From NCBI RefSeq assembly GCF_900114215.1, contig NZ_FOSG01000006.1, positions 62,001-126,000 of the forward strand: a stretch of 64,000 bases of DNA, read 5' to 3'. The stretch is from Streptomyces mangrovi (GTDB lineage Bacteria; Actinomycetota; Actinomycetes; Streptomycetales; Streptomycetaceae). Below, piece by piece: positions 17,362 to 25,643 of the stretch; position 1 is the first letter of the stretch; the number at the start of each line of letters is the position of its first letter. The notes below the pieces were generated by a model. The model was given only the letters and a program-made list of their open reading frames with translations. It was not told the DNA's origin and did no database searches. A program made the translations under genes and the position numbers.

Positions 17362-18936
17362 ATGACAAGTCACAACCCGGCCGCAGCCCGCGGCAAAGGC
17401 CCTCTGCTGACCTTCATCTGCGTCGGCATCTTCATGGTCTATCTCGACTCCACGATCGTGAACGTCGCGCTTCCCGCCGTACAGCGCGATCTGTCGACCG
17501 ACATCACCCAGCTCCAGTGGGTCATCGACGCCTATGCCCTGGCGGTGGCGTGCCTGCTGCTCACCGCCGGCACACTGGGCGACATCCTGGGGCGCAAGCG
17601 CATCTTCCTCGGCGGCCTCGTCGGCTTCCTCGCCGCGTCCGTGCTGTGTGCCGCCGCGTCGAGCTACGAGTTCCTGCTGGTCGCCCGAGTCCTGCAGGGC
17701 GCCGCCGGATCGATCATGATCCCGGTCTCCCTGGCCCTCATCTCCGGCACCTATCCCGAGCCCGCAGCTCGGGCCCGTGCCATCGGCGTCTGGGCCGGTG
17801 TCGGCGGACTGGCCCTGGCCGCGGGCCCCGTCCTCGGCGGTCTGCTGGTGGACTCCCTCGGCTGGCAGTCGATCTTCTGGGTCAACGTGCCGGTCGGCCT
17901 GGTCGCGCTCGCCGCGCTGGTCCGCATGCTGCCCGAGAGCAGGTCGCCGGTCGGACGCCGCGCCGACGTCGTCGGCCAGCTCCTGTTCATCGCCGCGATG
18001 GCAGGCCTGGTCTACGGCCTGATCGAGGCCAGCGCCGAGGGCTGGGGCGCCCCCGTCATCCTCGGTTCCTTCGCGGCGGCCGCCGTCGCCCTGACCGCCT
18101 TCGTCCTGTGGGAACTGCGCCAGGACGACCCGATGCTGCCCATGGGCCTGTTCCGGAGCCCCGTGCTGGTGGTCGCCGGAGCGGTGAACTTCCTCGGTCT
18201 GTTCGGACTCTACGGAAGCATCTTCCTGCTCACCTTCTACCTCCAGCAGATCAACGGACTGTCCACCATCGAGACCGGTGTCCGGTTCCTGGCCCTGAAC
18301 CTGGCGATCATGCTCTTCTCCTACGTCGCGAGCGTCCTCGCCGCCAGGTACGGCCCCAAGATCCCCATTCTGATCGGATCGGCGGCCAGCGCGGTCGGCC
18401 TGTTCCAGTTCTCCCGGCTGGAGCCGGGGGGCGGCTACGACAGCTACTGGTGGGCCATGGCACTGCTCGGGGCGGGCGTCTCCCTGGTGGGGGCCCCGGC
18501 CACGGTCGCCCTGCTCTCCTCCGTCCGTCCTGAGCAGGCCGGTACGGCCTCCGGGGTCTCCAACACCTTCCGCCAGGTCGGGAGCGTCTTCGGTGTCGCC
18601 CTGACCGGCACCCTGCTGGTCCAGCACCTGGGCGACGCCGTCCCCGGCGCGCTCTCCTCGATCGACATGACCGCCGCCCGGCGCGACCGGGCCGTCGAGG
18701 CCCTCTCCAGTGGCGACCTCGGCGCCATCGGCGACCTGCCGGCCCGGCTGCAGGGCCCGGTGATGGACGCGGTGGCCCCGGTCTTCACGGACGGGCTGCG
18801 CATCGGCTTCGCCGCGGCGGCCGTCGGCACCATCGTCGGCGGGCTGTTCGCGCTGGTCGTCCTGCCCGGCCGGGGGAAGCGGCCCACCACGACGCCCGCT
18901 TCCCCCGCTCCCGCCTCACGCGTTACCACCGGGTGA
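17362..18936 (+). CDS. 14-TM MFS drug exporter (DHA2, EmrB/QacA type)
   Basis: The 524-residue protein has 14 predicted membrane segments. The DHA2 hallmarks are motif D1 (MVYLDSTIVNVALPAVQRDL) in TM1, motif A GDILGRKRIFLGG after TM2, LQGAAGSIMIPVSLALIS in TM4, and motif C in TM5 (GVWAGVGGLALAAGPVLGGL). It probably exports the cluster product by proton antiport and gives self-resistance; valanimycin has an MFS exporter in the same position of its pathway. It is transcribed from the operator-covered promoter at 17243 under the divergent TetR. Confidence 0.88.
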   Translation: MTSHNPAAARGKGPLLTFICVGIFMVYLDSTIVNVALPAVQRDLSTDITQLQWVIDAYALAVACLLLTAGTLGDILGRKRIFLGGLVGFLAASVLCAAASSYEFLLVARVLQGAAGSIMIPVSLALISGTYPEPAARARAIGVWAGVGGLALAAGPVLGGLLVDSLGWQSIFWVNVPVGLVALAALVRMLPESRSPVGRRADVVGQLLFIAAMAGLVYGLIEASAEGWGAPVILGSFAAAAVALTAFVLWELRQDDPMLPMGLFRSPVLVVAGAVNFLGLFGLYGSIFLLTFYLQQINGLSTIETGVRFLALNLAIMLFSYVASVLAARYGPKIPILIGSAASAVGLFQFSRLEPGGGYDSYWWAMALLGAGVSLVGAPATVALLSSVRPEQAGTASGVSNTFRQVGSVFGVALTGTLLVQHLGDAVPGALSSIDMTAARRDRAVEALSSGDLGAIGDLPARLQGPVMDAVAPVFTDGLRIGFAAAAVGTIVGGLFALVVLPGRGKRPTTTPASPAPASRVTTG

Positions 18937-19011
18937 CGCCGGACCGGCGGCCCCGGTGCCGTCCGGTCTCGCGGGCTTCCCGACCGTCCTCGCCTTCACC
19001 CGGAGTCTCAC

Positions 19012-19497
19012 GTGGATACCACAACCCTCGCCCTCGCCTACGAGAAGCTGCTGGCGGCCGCCGAGTCCGTAACCGACGACAGTCCCCTGCCGGACGCCGA
19101 CCGTGCGCAGGTCGACTGGGTGCTGGCGCACGTCGCGCTGAGCGACCGCGCCCTCGCCGGTGCCGCGCGTCAGGTTCTGGCCGGTGAGCCGGCGCGCATC
19201 GACAATGCGCCGGCCATGTCGAAGACGGCGATCGCCTCTCTGCTGGCCTCCACCACGCACGAGGAGCGGACGGAGATGGTGCGCCGCAACGCGATGGAAC
19301 TGCTCGGTCTGCTGGAGCGGACCCCCGACGCGGGGGTGGGGGCGGCCGTACAGGCGCGGCTCGTCGACCGCGGGGGCAACGAGGTCTTCGACGACGTCCT
19401 GATGTGGGGGGATGTGATCCGCATGAGGGCCGAGGAGCACATCCCCGGTCACGCCGCGAACCTCGCCTCCCGGGTCCGGAACACGGGGCGGACGTAG
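19012..19497 (+). CDS. DinB-like four-helix protein
   Basis: The 161-residue protein starts with GTG at 19012 after GGAG. It is predicted to be entirely helical; the start (TLALAYEKLLAAAESV, then WVLAHVALSDRALAGAARQV) resembles the DinB/maleylpyruvate-isomerase N-terminal four-helix bundle in which a helix carries W-x-L-x-H near its middle (WVLAHV). Such proteins bind a metal and often use mycothiol or bacillithiol in detoxification. It sits between exporter and SARP, so a protective or thiol-conjugating role toward reactive intermediates is possible. Family assignment is moderate. Confidence 0.55.
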   Translation: MDTTTLALAYEKLLAAAESVTDDSPLPDADRAQVDWVLAHVALSDRALAGAARQVLAGEPARIDNAPAMSKTAIASLLASTTHEERTEMVRRNAMELLGLLERTPDAGVGAAVQARLVDRGGNEVFDDVLMWGDVIRMRAEEHIPGHAANLASRVRNTGRT

Positions 19498-19591
19498 TCC
19501 GGCCGTGCTCCGGCGCCGCCCGGTCGCGGGTACCGCGGCCGGGCTCGTGCCCTCCCGGGAAAGGGGTCGGAAACCGACTGTCACGGGTCTT

Positions 19592-19619
19592 AAAAATACC
19601 TTCCAGTGGGAATTTTTTC
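19592..19619. promoter_or_regulatory. Candidate autoregulatory element for a butyrolactone-type receptor
   Basis: An AT-rich island in GC-rich DNA forms an imperfect palindrome, with left arm AAAAATACCTTCC and right arm GGGAATTTTTT about a 3-bp centre. This is the form of ARE sites bound by ScbR/ArpA-like repressors, and such a receptor is encoded at 9865. It lies 210 bp before the SARP start. Confidence 0.45.
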
Positions 19620-19645
19620 TGGGAGGATCAGCGGGACGGAAAGTG

Positions 19646-19684
19646 CCGGACCCGCCCCGGGGCACGCGCCCGGGGCGGGTCCGG
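19646..19684 (+). terminator. 16-bp stem hairpin between DinB-like gene and SARP
   Basis: CCGGACCCGCCCCGGG (19646-19661) pairs perfectly with 19669-19684 around a 7-nt loop. It could terminate the DinB-like transcript. If the SARP promoter is at the ARE island upstream, the hairpin would instead lie in the SARP leader and act as an attenuator. Confidence 0.5.
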
Positions 19685-19829
19685 CGCGGTCGACAGGGCT
19701 GCGGCGCGGTGTTCTCCCGTGCCCGGTCGATCCGCCTCTCCGGTCGATACGCCCGCGGGTGGCGACTCGCTGTGCCAGGACCGTGCCACACCACTGATTT
19801 CCGCTCAGAGAACGGTGAGGGAGAACAGC

Positions 19830-20615
19830 GTGCTGAACTTCTCGATACTGGGAGCGTTGGAGATCCGTACCCCCGGAGGGCAGGTCGAGATCCCGGGCGA
19901 CCTCCAGCGGACGCTCGTTCAGGTACTGCTCGCCGGTGAGGGCAGGCACCTCTCCGGTGAGACGCTCGTCGAGGAAGTGTGGGGGAGCGCTCCCCCGGGT
20001 AATCAGACCAACGCGCTTCAGGCGCACATCAGCAGAATCCGTCGCAGGCTCAGGGCGCTGGAGCCGGAGCGGCGGCCGTCCCGCCTGGTCACGAACCCGG
20101 CTGGATACCGGCTGGTCGTGGAGGACGGTGAGCTCGACGCCGCGAACTTCGTGCGCGACGTCCAACGGGCGGAGGAGATGCTTCTCTCCGATCCGGCCGG
20201 TGCCTCCCGACTGCTGCGCTCGGCTCTGGCCATGTGGCGGGGACCGGTCTTCGGCGACCTGCCCGGCGGCCCCATGTGCCGGATGGTCGCCGTCCGCTAC
20301 GAGGAACACCGTCTGTGGGCCATGGAGCTGTACTTCGACGCCGAACTGAGTCTCGGGCGGCACAAGGGCATCCTGGCCCAGTTACGGGAGACCCACATCG
20401 ATCACCCTTTGAGAGAACGTTTCTGCGAACAGTTGATGGTCGCCCTCTACCGTTCCGGTCGCCAGGTCGACGCCCTTGCGACCTACCGGAACATGTGGAA
20501 GCGGCTCTCGGAGGAACTCGGTGTCCAACCCTCGCCGTCGCTGCGCCGTGTCGAGCACGCCATCCTGTCCCACGACCCGGTGCTGACCGCCGCCGACGCG
20601 ACGCTCCGGCAGTAG
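19830..20615 (+). CDS. SARP-family pathway activator
   Basis: The 261-residue protein starts at GTG 19830 behind GAGGGAG. The N-terminal 95 residues are an OmpR-like winged helix (FSILGALEIRTPGGQVEIPG, LVEEVWGSAPPGNQTNALQA, HISRIRRRL, LVTNPAGYRLVVE). The rest is the bacterial transcriptional activation domain (ELDAANFVRDVQRAEEML, HPLRERFCEQLMVALYRSGR, LATYRNMWKRLSEELGVQPS). This is a minimal SARP of the ActII-ORF4/VlmI size. Its probable targets are the three 11-bp-spaced heptamer arrays at 14860, 16245 and 30449. It is itself likely controlled by the butyrolactone-type receptor. Confidence 0.93.
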   Translation: MLNFSILGALEIRTPGGQVEIPGDLQRTLVQVLLAGEGRHLSGETLVEEVWGSAPPGNQTNALQAHISRIRRRLRALEPERRPSRLVTNPAGYRLVVEDGELDAANFVRDVQRAEEMLLSDPAGASRLLRSALAMWRGPVFGDLPGGPMCRMVAVRYEEHRLWAMELYFDAELSLGRHKGILAQLRETHIDHPLRERFCEQLMVALYRSGRQVDALATYRNMWKRLSEELGVQPSPSLRRVEHAILSHDPVLTAADATLRQ

Positions 20616-20668
20616 GGCGTGTTGTGAAAGTAGCGTCGTGCGCCCGCAGGGACACCCCTCCGTTCCCC

Positions 20669-20789
20669 ACGGCCCCCGGCACACGCCCGCGTGCCGGGGG
20701 CCGTACGCGCCCGGCTCGGCGCGGAAGCAGGGGGATGCGGGCCGGTAGCCGGTGTACGCCGGCGAGGGCCCGCGGGGAGCGGGCCCTCG
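20669..20789. terminator. Two consecutive terminator hairpins
   Basis: ACGGCCCCCGGCAC (20669-20682) pairs perfectly with 20691-20704, and GCGAGGGCCCGC (20761-20772) with 20778-20789. They lie between the convergent SARP and KAS II genes and would stop transcription in both directions. The rest of 20616-20974 holds no gene I can support. Confidence 0.65.
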
Positions 20790-20974
20790 CCGGGGGCCGG
20801 ACACGTCGGTGGCACCTCCGCGGTGGGGACGAGGAACGGTTCACGGCCGCCGGCGTCCGCCTCGAACGGGTTCCCGGCGGGCTCGGGGGAGTCGTCCGGC
20901 CCCCGTCGGGGCGGCCCGGTCGGCCCGGATCGGCCGCCGTACGGCATCCGGCATCCGGCGGCCGCCGGACGAAG

Positions 20975-22195
20975 TCACGCGGCGGCGACGGCCAGCACGG
21001 CGTTCTGGCCGCCGAACCCGCAGGAGTTGCTCAGCGCGAAGTCGATCGGGGACCGGGCGGCGGTGTCCGCGACCCGGATGTCCATGCGGGGATCGAGCGT
21101 GTGCAGATTGGCGGTGGGCGGCACGAGCCCGTGCTCCACGGCCAGGACCGTGAAAGCGGCCTCCACCGCACCGGCCGCCCCCAGCAGGTGCCCGGTCACC
21201 CCCTTGGTCGAGGTGACCACCGGGTCCCCGGTCAGGGTCCGGCGCACCATGACCGCCTCGGCCAGGTCGTTGAGGGGGGTGGAGGTGCCGTGCGCGTTGA
21301 AGTGCTCCACGTCCCCGGGGGCCGCCCCCGCGTCGGCCAGGGCCGCGCGCACGGCCAGCTCGGCTCCGGTGCCGTCCGGATGCGGGGAGGTCATGTGGTG
21401 CGCGTCCGCGGACGCACCGTAGCCCACGATCCGGCCGTGGACGTGCGCGCCGCGGGCCCGTGCGTCCACGGCGCGCTCCAGAACCAGGACTCCGGCACCC
21501 TCGCCCGCGACGAACCCGTCGCGATCCGCGTCGAAGGGACGCGAAGCCGCCGCCGGGTCGTCCTCACGGCGCGACAGGGCGCCCATCTGGGCGAACCCGG
21601 CCATCACCAGAGGTGTGATCATGGCCTCGCTGCCGCCCGCCAGGACGGCGTCGCACCGGTGGAGCGCGAGCAGGTCGCGGGCCGTGCCGATGGCGGTGGC
21701 CCCGGAGGCGCAGGCCGTGGCCACCACGAGGTTGGGGCCGGTCGCACCGAACTCGATGGCCGTCTGACCGGCCAGCATGTTCGGCAACTGCATCGGCAGC
21801 AACAGGGGCGAGACGGCTTTCGCGCCCCGTTCGCCCAGCACGTGGTGCTGGGCCTCCACCGTCCCCGGGCCACCGTCGGCGCACCCCAGCACCACGCCGA
21901 CCCGGGCCCCGTCCCACGTCTGCGGGTCGAGGCCCGCGTCGGCCAGTGCCTCCCGGGCGGCCACCAGCGCGAACTGCACGAACGGGTCCAGCCGCAGTGC
22001 CCGGCGCGCTCCCAGCAGTCGCTCGGCGTCAAAACCGGGCACCCGGCAGGAGATCCGTACGGAGTTGTCCCGGAGGGCCGGGTCGACCGCGGCGGTCGGC
22101 CGCCCGGCGCGGACCGCCTCCCAACTGGGCCCGGTGCCGATGCCACCGGGGGTGACCAGGCCGATTCCGGTGACGGCGACGTCGATGCCGGTCAT
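20975..22195 (-). CDS. Beta-ketoacyl-ACP synthase II (FabF type)
   Basis: The 406-residue condensing enzyme starts at ATG 22193-22195, sharing one base with the ACP stop (TGATG). The active-site set is complete: Cys162 in VVATACASGATA, His302 in NAHGTSTPLND, Lys331 in TSTKG and His336 in GVTGHLLGA; the C-terminal NSCGFGGQNA is the FabF glycine loop. It should extend the acyl chain on the cluster ACP with malonyl units. It is the last gene of the leftward operon that begins at 30321. No ketoreductase or dehydratase is nearby, so those steps must be borrowed from primary metabolism. Confidence 0.93.
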   Translation of the reverse strand: MTGIDVAVTGIGLVTPGGIGTGPSWEAVRAGRPTAAVDPALRDNSVRISCRVPGFDAERLLGARRALRLDPFVQFALVAAREALADAGLDPQTWDGARVGVVLGCADGGPGTVEAQHHVLGERGAKAVSPLLLPMQLPNMLAGQTAIEFGATGPNLVVATACASGATAIGTARDLLALHRCDAVLAGGSEAMITPLVMAGFAQMGALSRREDDPAAASRPFDADRDGFVAGEGAGVLVLERAVDARARGAHVHGRIVGYGASADAHHMTSPHPDGTGAELAVRAALADAGAAPGDVEHFNAHGTSTPLNDLAEAVMVRRTLTGDPVVTSTKGVTGHLLGAAGAVEAAFTVLAVEHGLVPPTANLHTLDPRMDIRVADTAARSPIDFALSNSCGFGGQNAVLAVAAA

Positions 22196-22425
22196 CAGAC
22201 CTTCGCGCTCCGCTCCTCCATCAGGCGGACCATGTCGCCGACGGTCTCCGCCTCCAGCAGGTCGTCGTCGCTGATCTCGAGTCCGAGCTCGGACTTCAAC
22301 AGCAGCGACAACTCGACGACGGCCAGTGAATCCAGTTCGATGTCCTCTCGGGTCGCGTCGGCGGTGATCCGGTCCGGGGAGACCTTGAGCTTGTCCGCGA
22401 GAATGCTCTTGAGCCGCTCGAACAT
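22195..22425 (-). CDS. Acyl carrier protein
   Basis: The 76-residue acidic protein has the phosphopantetheine site ELDSLAVVEL with Ser33. Helices I (MFERLKSILADKLKV) and III fit a fatty-acid-type ACP. It lies between KAS III and KAS II and would carry the growing chain before reduction by the ALDH-fold reductase. It starts with ATG 22423-22425 behind GGGAGG. Confidence 0.93.
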   Translation of the reverse strand: MFERLKSILADKLKVSPDRITADATREDIELDSLAVVELSLLLKSELGLEISDDDLLEAETVGDMVRLMEERSAKV

Positions 22426-22491
22426 GATGCTTCCTCCCAGGTGGGTCCCCGGCCGCGGCCGGGGAAAGGGGTGTTTCGGTGCGCGGTGCGG

Positions 22492-23520
22492 TCAGAAGGT
22501 GCCGACCTCGGGCCACACCAGGGTGGTCGCGCCCCAGGCCAGCCCGCCGCCGAACGCCGTGAGCAGCAGCCGGTGGCCCGCCGCCAGCCGGCCCGCCCGG
22601 GCGGAGTGGGCCAGCAGCAGCGGAATGGAGGCGCCGCCGGTGTTGCCGACGTGTTCGATGTTGGACAGCCGCCGCCCTTCCGGAATCTCCAGCCGGTCGG
22701 CGACCGTGGTGAGGATGCGGGCGTTGGCCTGGTGCGCGGCGAAGCGGTCCACGTCCGCCATGCCGCGCCACCCTGCTTGCTCCACCGCCTGCCGGGACGC
22801 GGTGGTCATGTGCTCGACCGCGTGACGGTAGGTGTCACGGCCGTGCATCCGGAAGAAGAGGTCCTCCGGCGCGGCCGCCAGCCCCGTCGAGCGCTGGCGC
22901 GAACCGCCGGCCGGCACCTCGATGAGATGGCCGAGCTCGCCGTCGCTGCCCAGGACCATCGGACCGACGGCCCCCGGCTCGTCGGCGTGTCCCGCTCTGA
23001 GCACCGCCGCCCCCGCACCGTCCGCGAAGATCACCGCGGTGGTGCGGTCTGCCGGATCGACGATGGTGGTGAACGCGTCCGCGGCGATCAGCAGGACCCG
23101 GTCGGCGATCTGTGCCGCGATCAGGCCCGCCGCCGCGGCCAGACCGTAGAGGAAACCGGAGCACACCGCCGCGACGTCGAACGCCGCCACCGTCCCCAGG
23201 CCGAGCCGGGCCGCCACCTCGGGTGCGGTGGCCGGACAGGGCCGGTCGGGTGTGGTGGTGGCCAGCACGAGCGCGTCGACCCGCGGTTCGTCCGCCGACT
23301 TCAGCGCCCGCCCCCCGGCCTCGACGGCCAGGTCCGAGGTGGCCGTGCCGGGGGAGACCATGTGACGGGCGGTGATCCCGGTGCGGGTGCGGATCCACTC
23401 GTCCGAGGTCTCCAGCCGCGCCGTCAGCTCCTCGTTGGTCACCCGCGTCGGCGGTACGTACCCGCCGACGCCGGTGAGCACCGCCGAGCGCCCGGGCGGG
23501 ACGGCTATTGAAGTGGTCAT
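22492..23520 (-). CDS. Beta-ketoacyl-ACP synthase III (FabH type)
   Basis: The 342-residue KAS III has the Cys-His-Asn triad: Cys120 in FDVAAVCSGFLYGL, His263 in AAHQANARI and Asn293 in NIEHVGNTGGASIP. The signature TSDEWIRTRTGITAR is near the N-terminus. It should choose the starter acyl-CoA and condense it with malonyl-ACP, setting straight or branched chain ends. Its ATG (23518-23520) overlaps the di-iron gene stop by 4 bp. A pathway-dedicated FabH implies that the alkyl chain is built de novo, not taken from the general fatty acid pool. Confidence 0.93.
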   Translation of the reverse strand: MTTSIAVPPGRSAVLTGVGGYVPPTRVTNEELTARLETSDEWIRTRTGITARHMVSPGTATSDLAVEAGGRALKSADEPRVDALVLATTTPDRPCPATAPEVAARLGLGTVAAFDVAAVCSGFLYGLAAAAGLIAAQIADRVLLIAADAFTTIVDPADRTTAVIFADGAGAAVLRAGHADEPGAVGPMVLGSDGELGHLIEVPAGGSRQRSTGLAAAPEDLFFRMHGRDTYRHAVEHMTTASRQAVEQAGWRGMADVDRFAAHQANARILTTVADRLEIPEGRRLSNIEHVGNTGGASIPLLLAHSARAGRLAAGHRLLLTAFGGGLAWGATTLVWPEVGTF

Positions 23521-24500
23521 GCCCCACTCCCCGGGCTGGAGAGCACCTCCACCGGAAGGTTCATGTAGGCCATGCGGGCTTCGGCCATCTCGTCGGTCCA
23601 CCGCTCGGCCATGTCGTAGCGCTGCTCGGGCGTGGTGTCGAGCATCCGCACGCCGGGCCACAGCTCGTAGTCGCCGATCCTGTCGGCGTGCTCCAGCATG
23701 CCCTCCTGGAACAGTTCCTCGCGGTGGATGACGAACTCGCGGTCGGGGATCTCGTCCCACAGCCTGGCGCCGGCCCGCAGGATCTCCAGCAGCCGTGGCC
23801 GGTACCCGGGGTTCCGGGCCACATGGTCGCGCAGGATGGTGCTGGCCACGGTCAGATGGCGGATCTCGTCGATGGCGGTGCCCCGCGAGATCTCCCCGGT
23901 GGCGGGGGACAGGGGAGTCCACTTGCGCTCGCTCAGCTCGGCGGCGGGCGCGAGCACCCCCTCGATGACGATGGCGAACACGGCGACACCGCCGGCGAAG
24001 TCGGCCTTGTCGCGGACGATGTCCAGGGTGAAGTCCACCACCGGCTGGAGAACGCGACGCCGGTAGTCGGCCCCCATCTCGTCGATGTCCTCCAGCAGGG
24101 TCCCGGCGGGCTGTCCGAGTTCCACCAGGTGGTTGCGGAAGACCCGGGCGTGGCGGGCTTCGTCGATGAGCTGGGTGGCGTAGAACTCCAGTTCCGGTAC
24201 GCCGGGCGCGATGGAGACGTAGTGGCCCAGCAGCCGGGTGGCGATCTCCTCGGCCATCCCGCGGAAGCCGAACTCCAGGACGAGCGCGTCCCGAAGCGGT
24301 CCGGGCTTCTTCAGGAAGTCGGGGACGAGCGCGTCCTTGTGGTGCCCGGTTTCACCCCGGTCGCGCAGCGTCCCCTGCGCCACCGAGGTGATCCAGTAGG
24401 CGAGGTCGCACTCCTCGGGGCCGAGCGTGAGCTCCTTCGCGCCGTCGAGCAGACCCGGCGCCCTGTCCCAGTCGGCCTCGGGGGCCACGGATTCGTTCAT
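23517..24500 (-). CDS. Ferritin-like di-iron oxygenase (VlmB-type, azoxy formation)
   Basis: The 327-residue helical protein has a carboxylate-bridged di-iron site: E84/E85 (GMAEEIATRLLGHY), E114-x-x-H117 (QLIDEARHARVF), E180 (FAIVIEGVLAP) and E212-x-x-H215 (TAIDEIRHLTV). Of the known families it best fits the ferritin-like N-oxygenase group that includes p-aminobenzoate oxygenase AurF and VlmB. In an azoxy pathway it would oxidise the hydrazine or azo intermediate. It overlaps the flavin reductase gene by 4 bp (ATGA) upstream and KAS III by 4 bp downstream, so it is tightly coupled to both. Confidence 0.82.
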   Translation of the reverse strand: MNESVAPEADWDRAPGLLDGAKELTLGPEECDLAYWITSVAQGTLRDRGETGHHKDALVPDFLKKPGPLRDALVLEFGFRGMAEEIATRLLGHYVSIAPGVPELEFYATQLIDEARHARVFRNHLVELGQPAGTLLEDIDEMGADYRRRVLQPVVDFTLDIVRDKADFAGGVAVFAIVIEGVLAPAAELSERKWTPLSPATGEISRGTAIDEIRHLTVASTILRDHVARNPGYRPRLLEILRAGARLWDEIPDREFVIHREELFQEGMLEHADRIGDYELWPGVRMLDTTPEQRYDMAERWTDEMAEARMAYMNLPVEVLSSPGSGA

Positions 24501-25093
24501 GTCGTGCTCTCCTTTCCCGTCCGATGGTCCGGGCCCGTCTCGGGCACCGGGCTGAGGCGGCCGGTGAACAGGCCTCCGGCGTAGCTGAGCAGCGGTTCCC
24601 CCTCGCCGACCGCCGTCCTGGTCACATGGCCGAGCAGGACTTCGTGGTCACCGATCCGGGGCCTGCCGAAGACACGGCAGGCGTAGTGGGCCAGGCCCCC
24701 CTCCAGCCGGGGAGCCCGGGTGTACGGATCCGTCGTCCACGGCCAGTGCGCGAACTGCGCTTCCCCGTCGGGACGGTCGGGATCGGCGAAGTAGCGGGCC
24801 ATGTCCGTCTGGGAGGCGTCCAGGACGTTGACGGTGAACCGCCCCTCGGCGGCGGCCAGCTCCGCCAGGAGGGACCCCGACCGCAGACACGCTCCCAGCA
24901 GCAGCGGCTCGCGCGAGACGGTGCCGATGTTGCTCACGGTGGTGCCGTGCGGCCGCTCCGCGTGGCGAACGGTCAGAACCGACACGGGAGAGGCGAGGCG
25001 GTACAGCGCGCGCCGCCGTCGGAGCCTGCTCGGCACGTCGGCCGCCTCCCGTACCGCGGCCGGCCCGGCGAGCGGCCTGGCCGTGGTGCTCAT
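24497..25093 (-). CDS. Flavin reductase (VlmR-type)
   Basis: The 198-residue protein belongs to the flavin-reductase-like FMN-binding split-barrel family: SPVSVLTVRHAERPHGTTVS, the flavin loop LGACLRSGSLLAELAAAEGR, FTVNVLDASQTDMARYFA and the C-terminal GDHEVLLGHVTRT. It would supply reduced flavin to a two-component monooxygenase, here the acyl-CoA-dehydrogenase-fold N-hydroxylase at 27455, and possibly electrons to the di-iron enzyme. It starts at ATG 25091-25093, overlapping the membrane protein gene by 4 bp; its stop overlaps the di-iron gene by 4 bp. Confidence 0.87.
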   Translation of the reverse strand: MSTTARPLAGPAAVREAADVPSRLRRRRALYRLASPVSVLTVRHAERPHGTTVSNIGTVSREPLLLGACLRSGSLLAELAAAEGRFTVNVLDASQTDMARYFADPDRPDGEAQFAHWPWTTDPYTRAPRLEGGLAHYACRVFGRPRIGDHEVLLGHVTRTAVGEGEPLLSYAGGLFTGRLSPVPETGPDHRTGKESTT

Positions 25094-25617
25094 CGCACCG
25101 TCTCCGGACGACCCCGCGCGGGCCGGATGTGCCCGACCGGCGCCGGGTCGGACGTGTGCCCGGCCGATTTGGGATGCGTGACCCCCAGGTCGTCCAGCAG
25201 CCGCAGGTAACCGGGCTGCCGGACCGGCTCGAAGGGCAGCGCGAAGGACTTCGTGAAGTTGCCGAACAGCCCCCGGTCGCCGAACAGGTGGAAGGGCAGC
25301 GCCAACAGCGCCCACTCCGGCCCGATCAGCCAGCACCACAGCGCCGCCACGGCAGCCTGGGTGATGAGGCTGTGCATGATGTTGTACAGAACGTAGTAGA
25401 CCTTGGAGATCGGCCGCCCGCCGCTGCGCCGGAACGCGATGGCTCCGGGGATGTAGCCGATCAGGTCGATGTGGAGGAACAGGACGATCGCCGGCAGCCA
25501 GCGGATCTCGTCGAGGTGGGCGATGATCAGCCCGGTGGCGACGGCGAAGCCGACCAGGTACTCGGCCCGGTGGAGGGCGAAGGTTCTCGGTGTCTCGAAG
25601 GGGTTGGCCTGATCCAC
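25090..25617 (-). CDS. Small integral-membrane oxidase, VlmO-like
   Basis: The 175-residue protein starts with GTG 25615-25617 behind GGAG. It has four or five membrane segments and conserved-looking histidines and acids: HRAEYLVGF, ATGLIIAHLDEIRW, HIDLIGYIPGAIAF, YNIMHSLITQA and LPFHLFGDRGLFGN. This pattern suggests a metal centre at the membrane surface. In the valanimycin cluster a membrane protein of this kind (VlmO) is required together with the di-iron protein for forming the azoxy group. Coupling by 4-bp overlap to the flavin reductase gene supports a joint reaction. Confidence 0.72.
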   Translation of the reverse strand: MDQANPFETPRTFALHRAEYLVGFAVATGLIIAHLDEIRWLPAIVLFLHIDLIGYIPGAIAFRRSGGRPISKVYYVLYNIMHSLITQAAVAALWCWLIGPEWALLALPFHLFGDRGLFGNFTKSFALPFEPVRQPGYLRLLDDLGVTHPKSAGHTSDPAPVGHIRPARGRPETVR

Positions 25618-25643
25618 GGCTCAGCTCCTGACGGAGAAGGATG

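Noticed and set aside
20234..22825. 863-codon plus-strand open frame from the SARP end over KAS II and ACP
   Set aside because: Antisense to three genes with intact active sites; no family resemblance.
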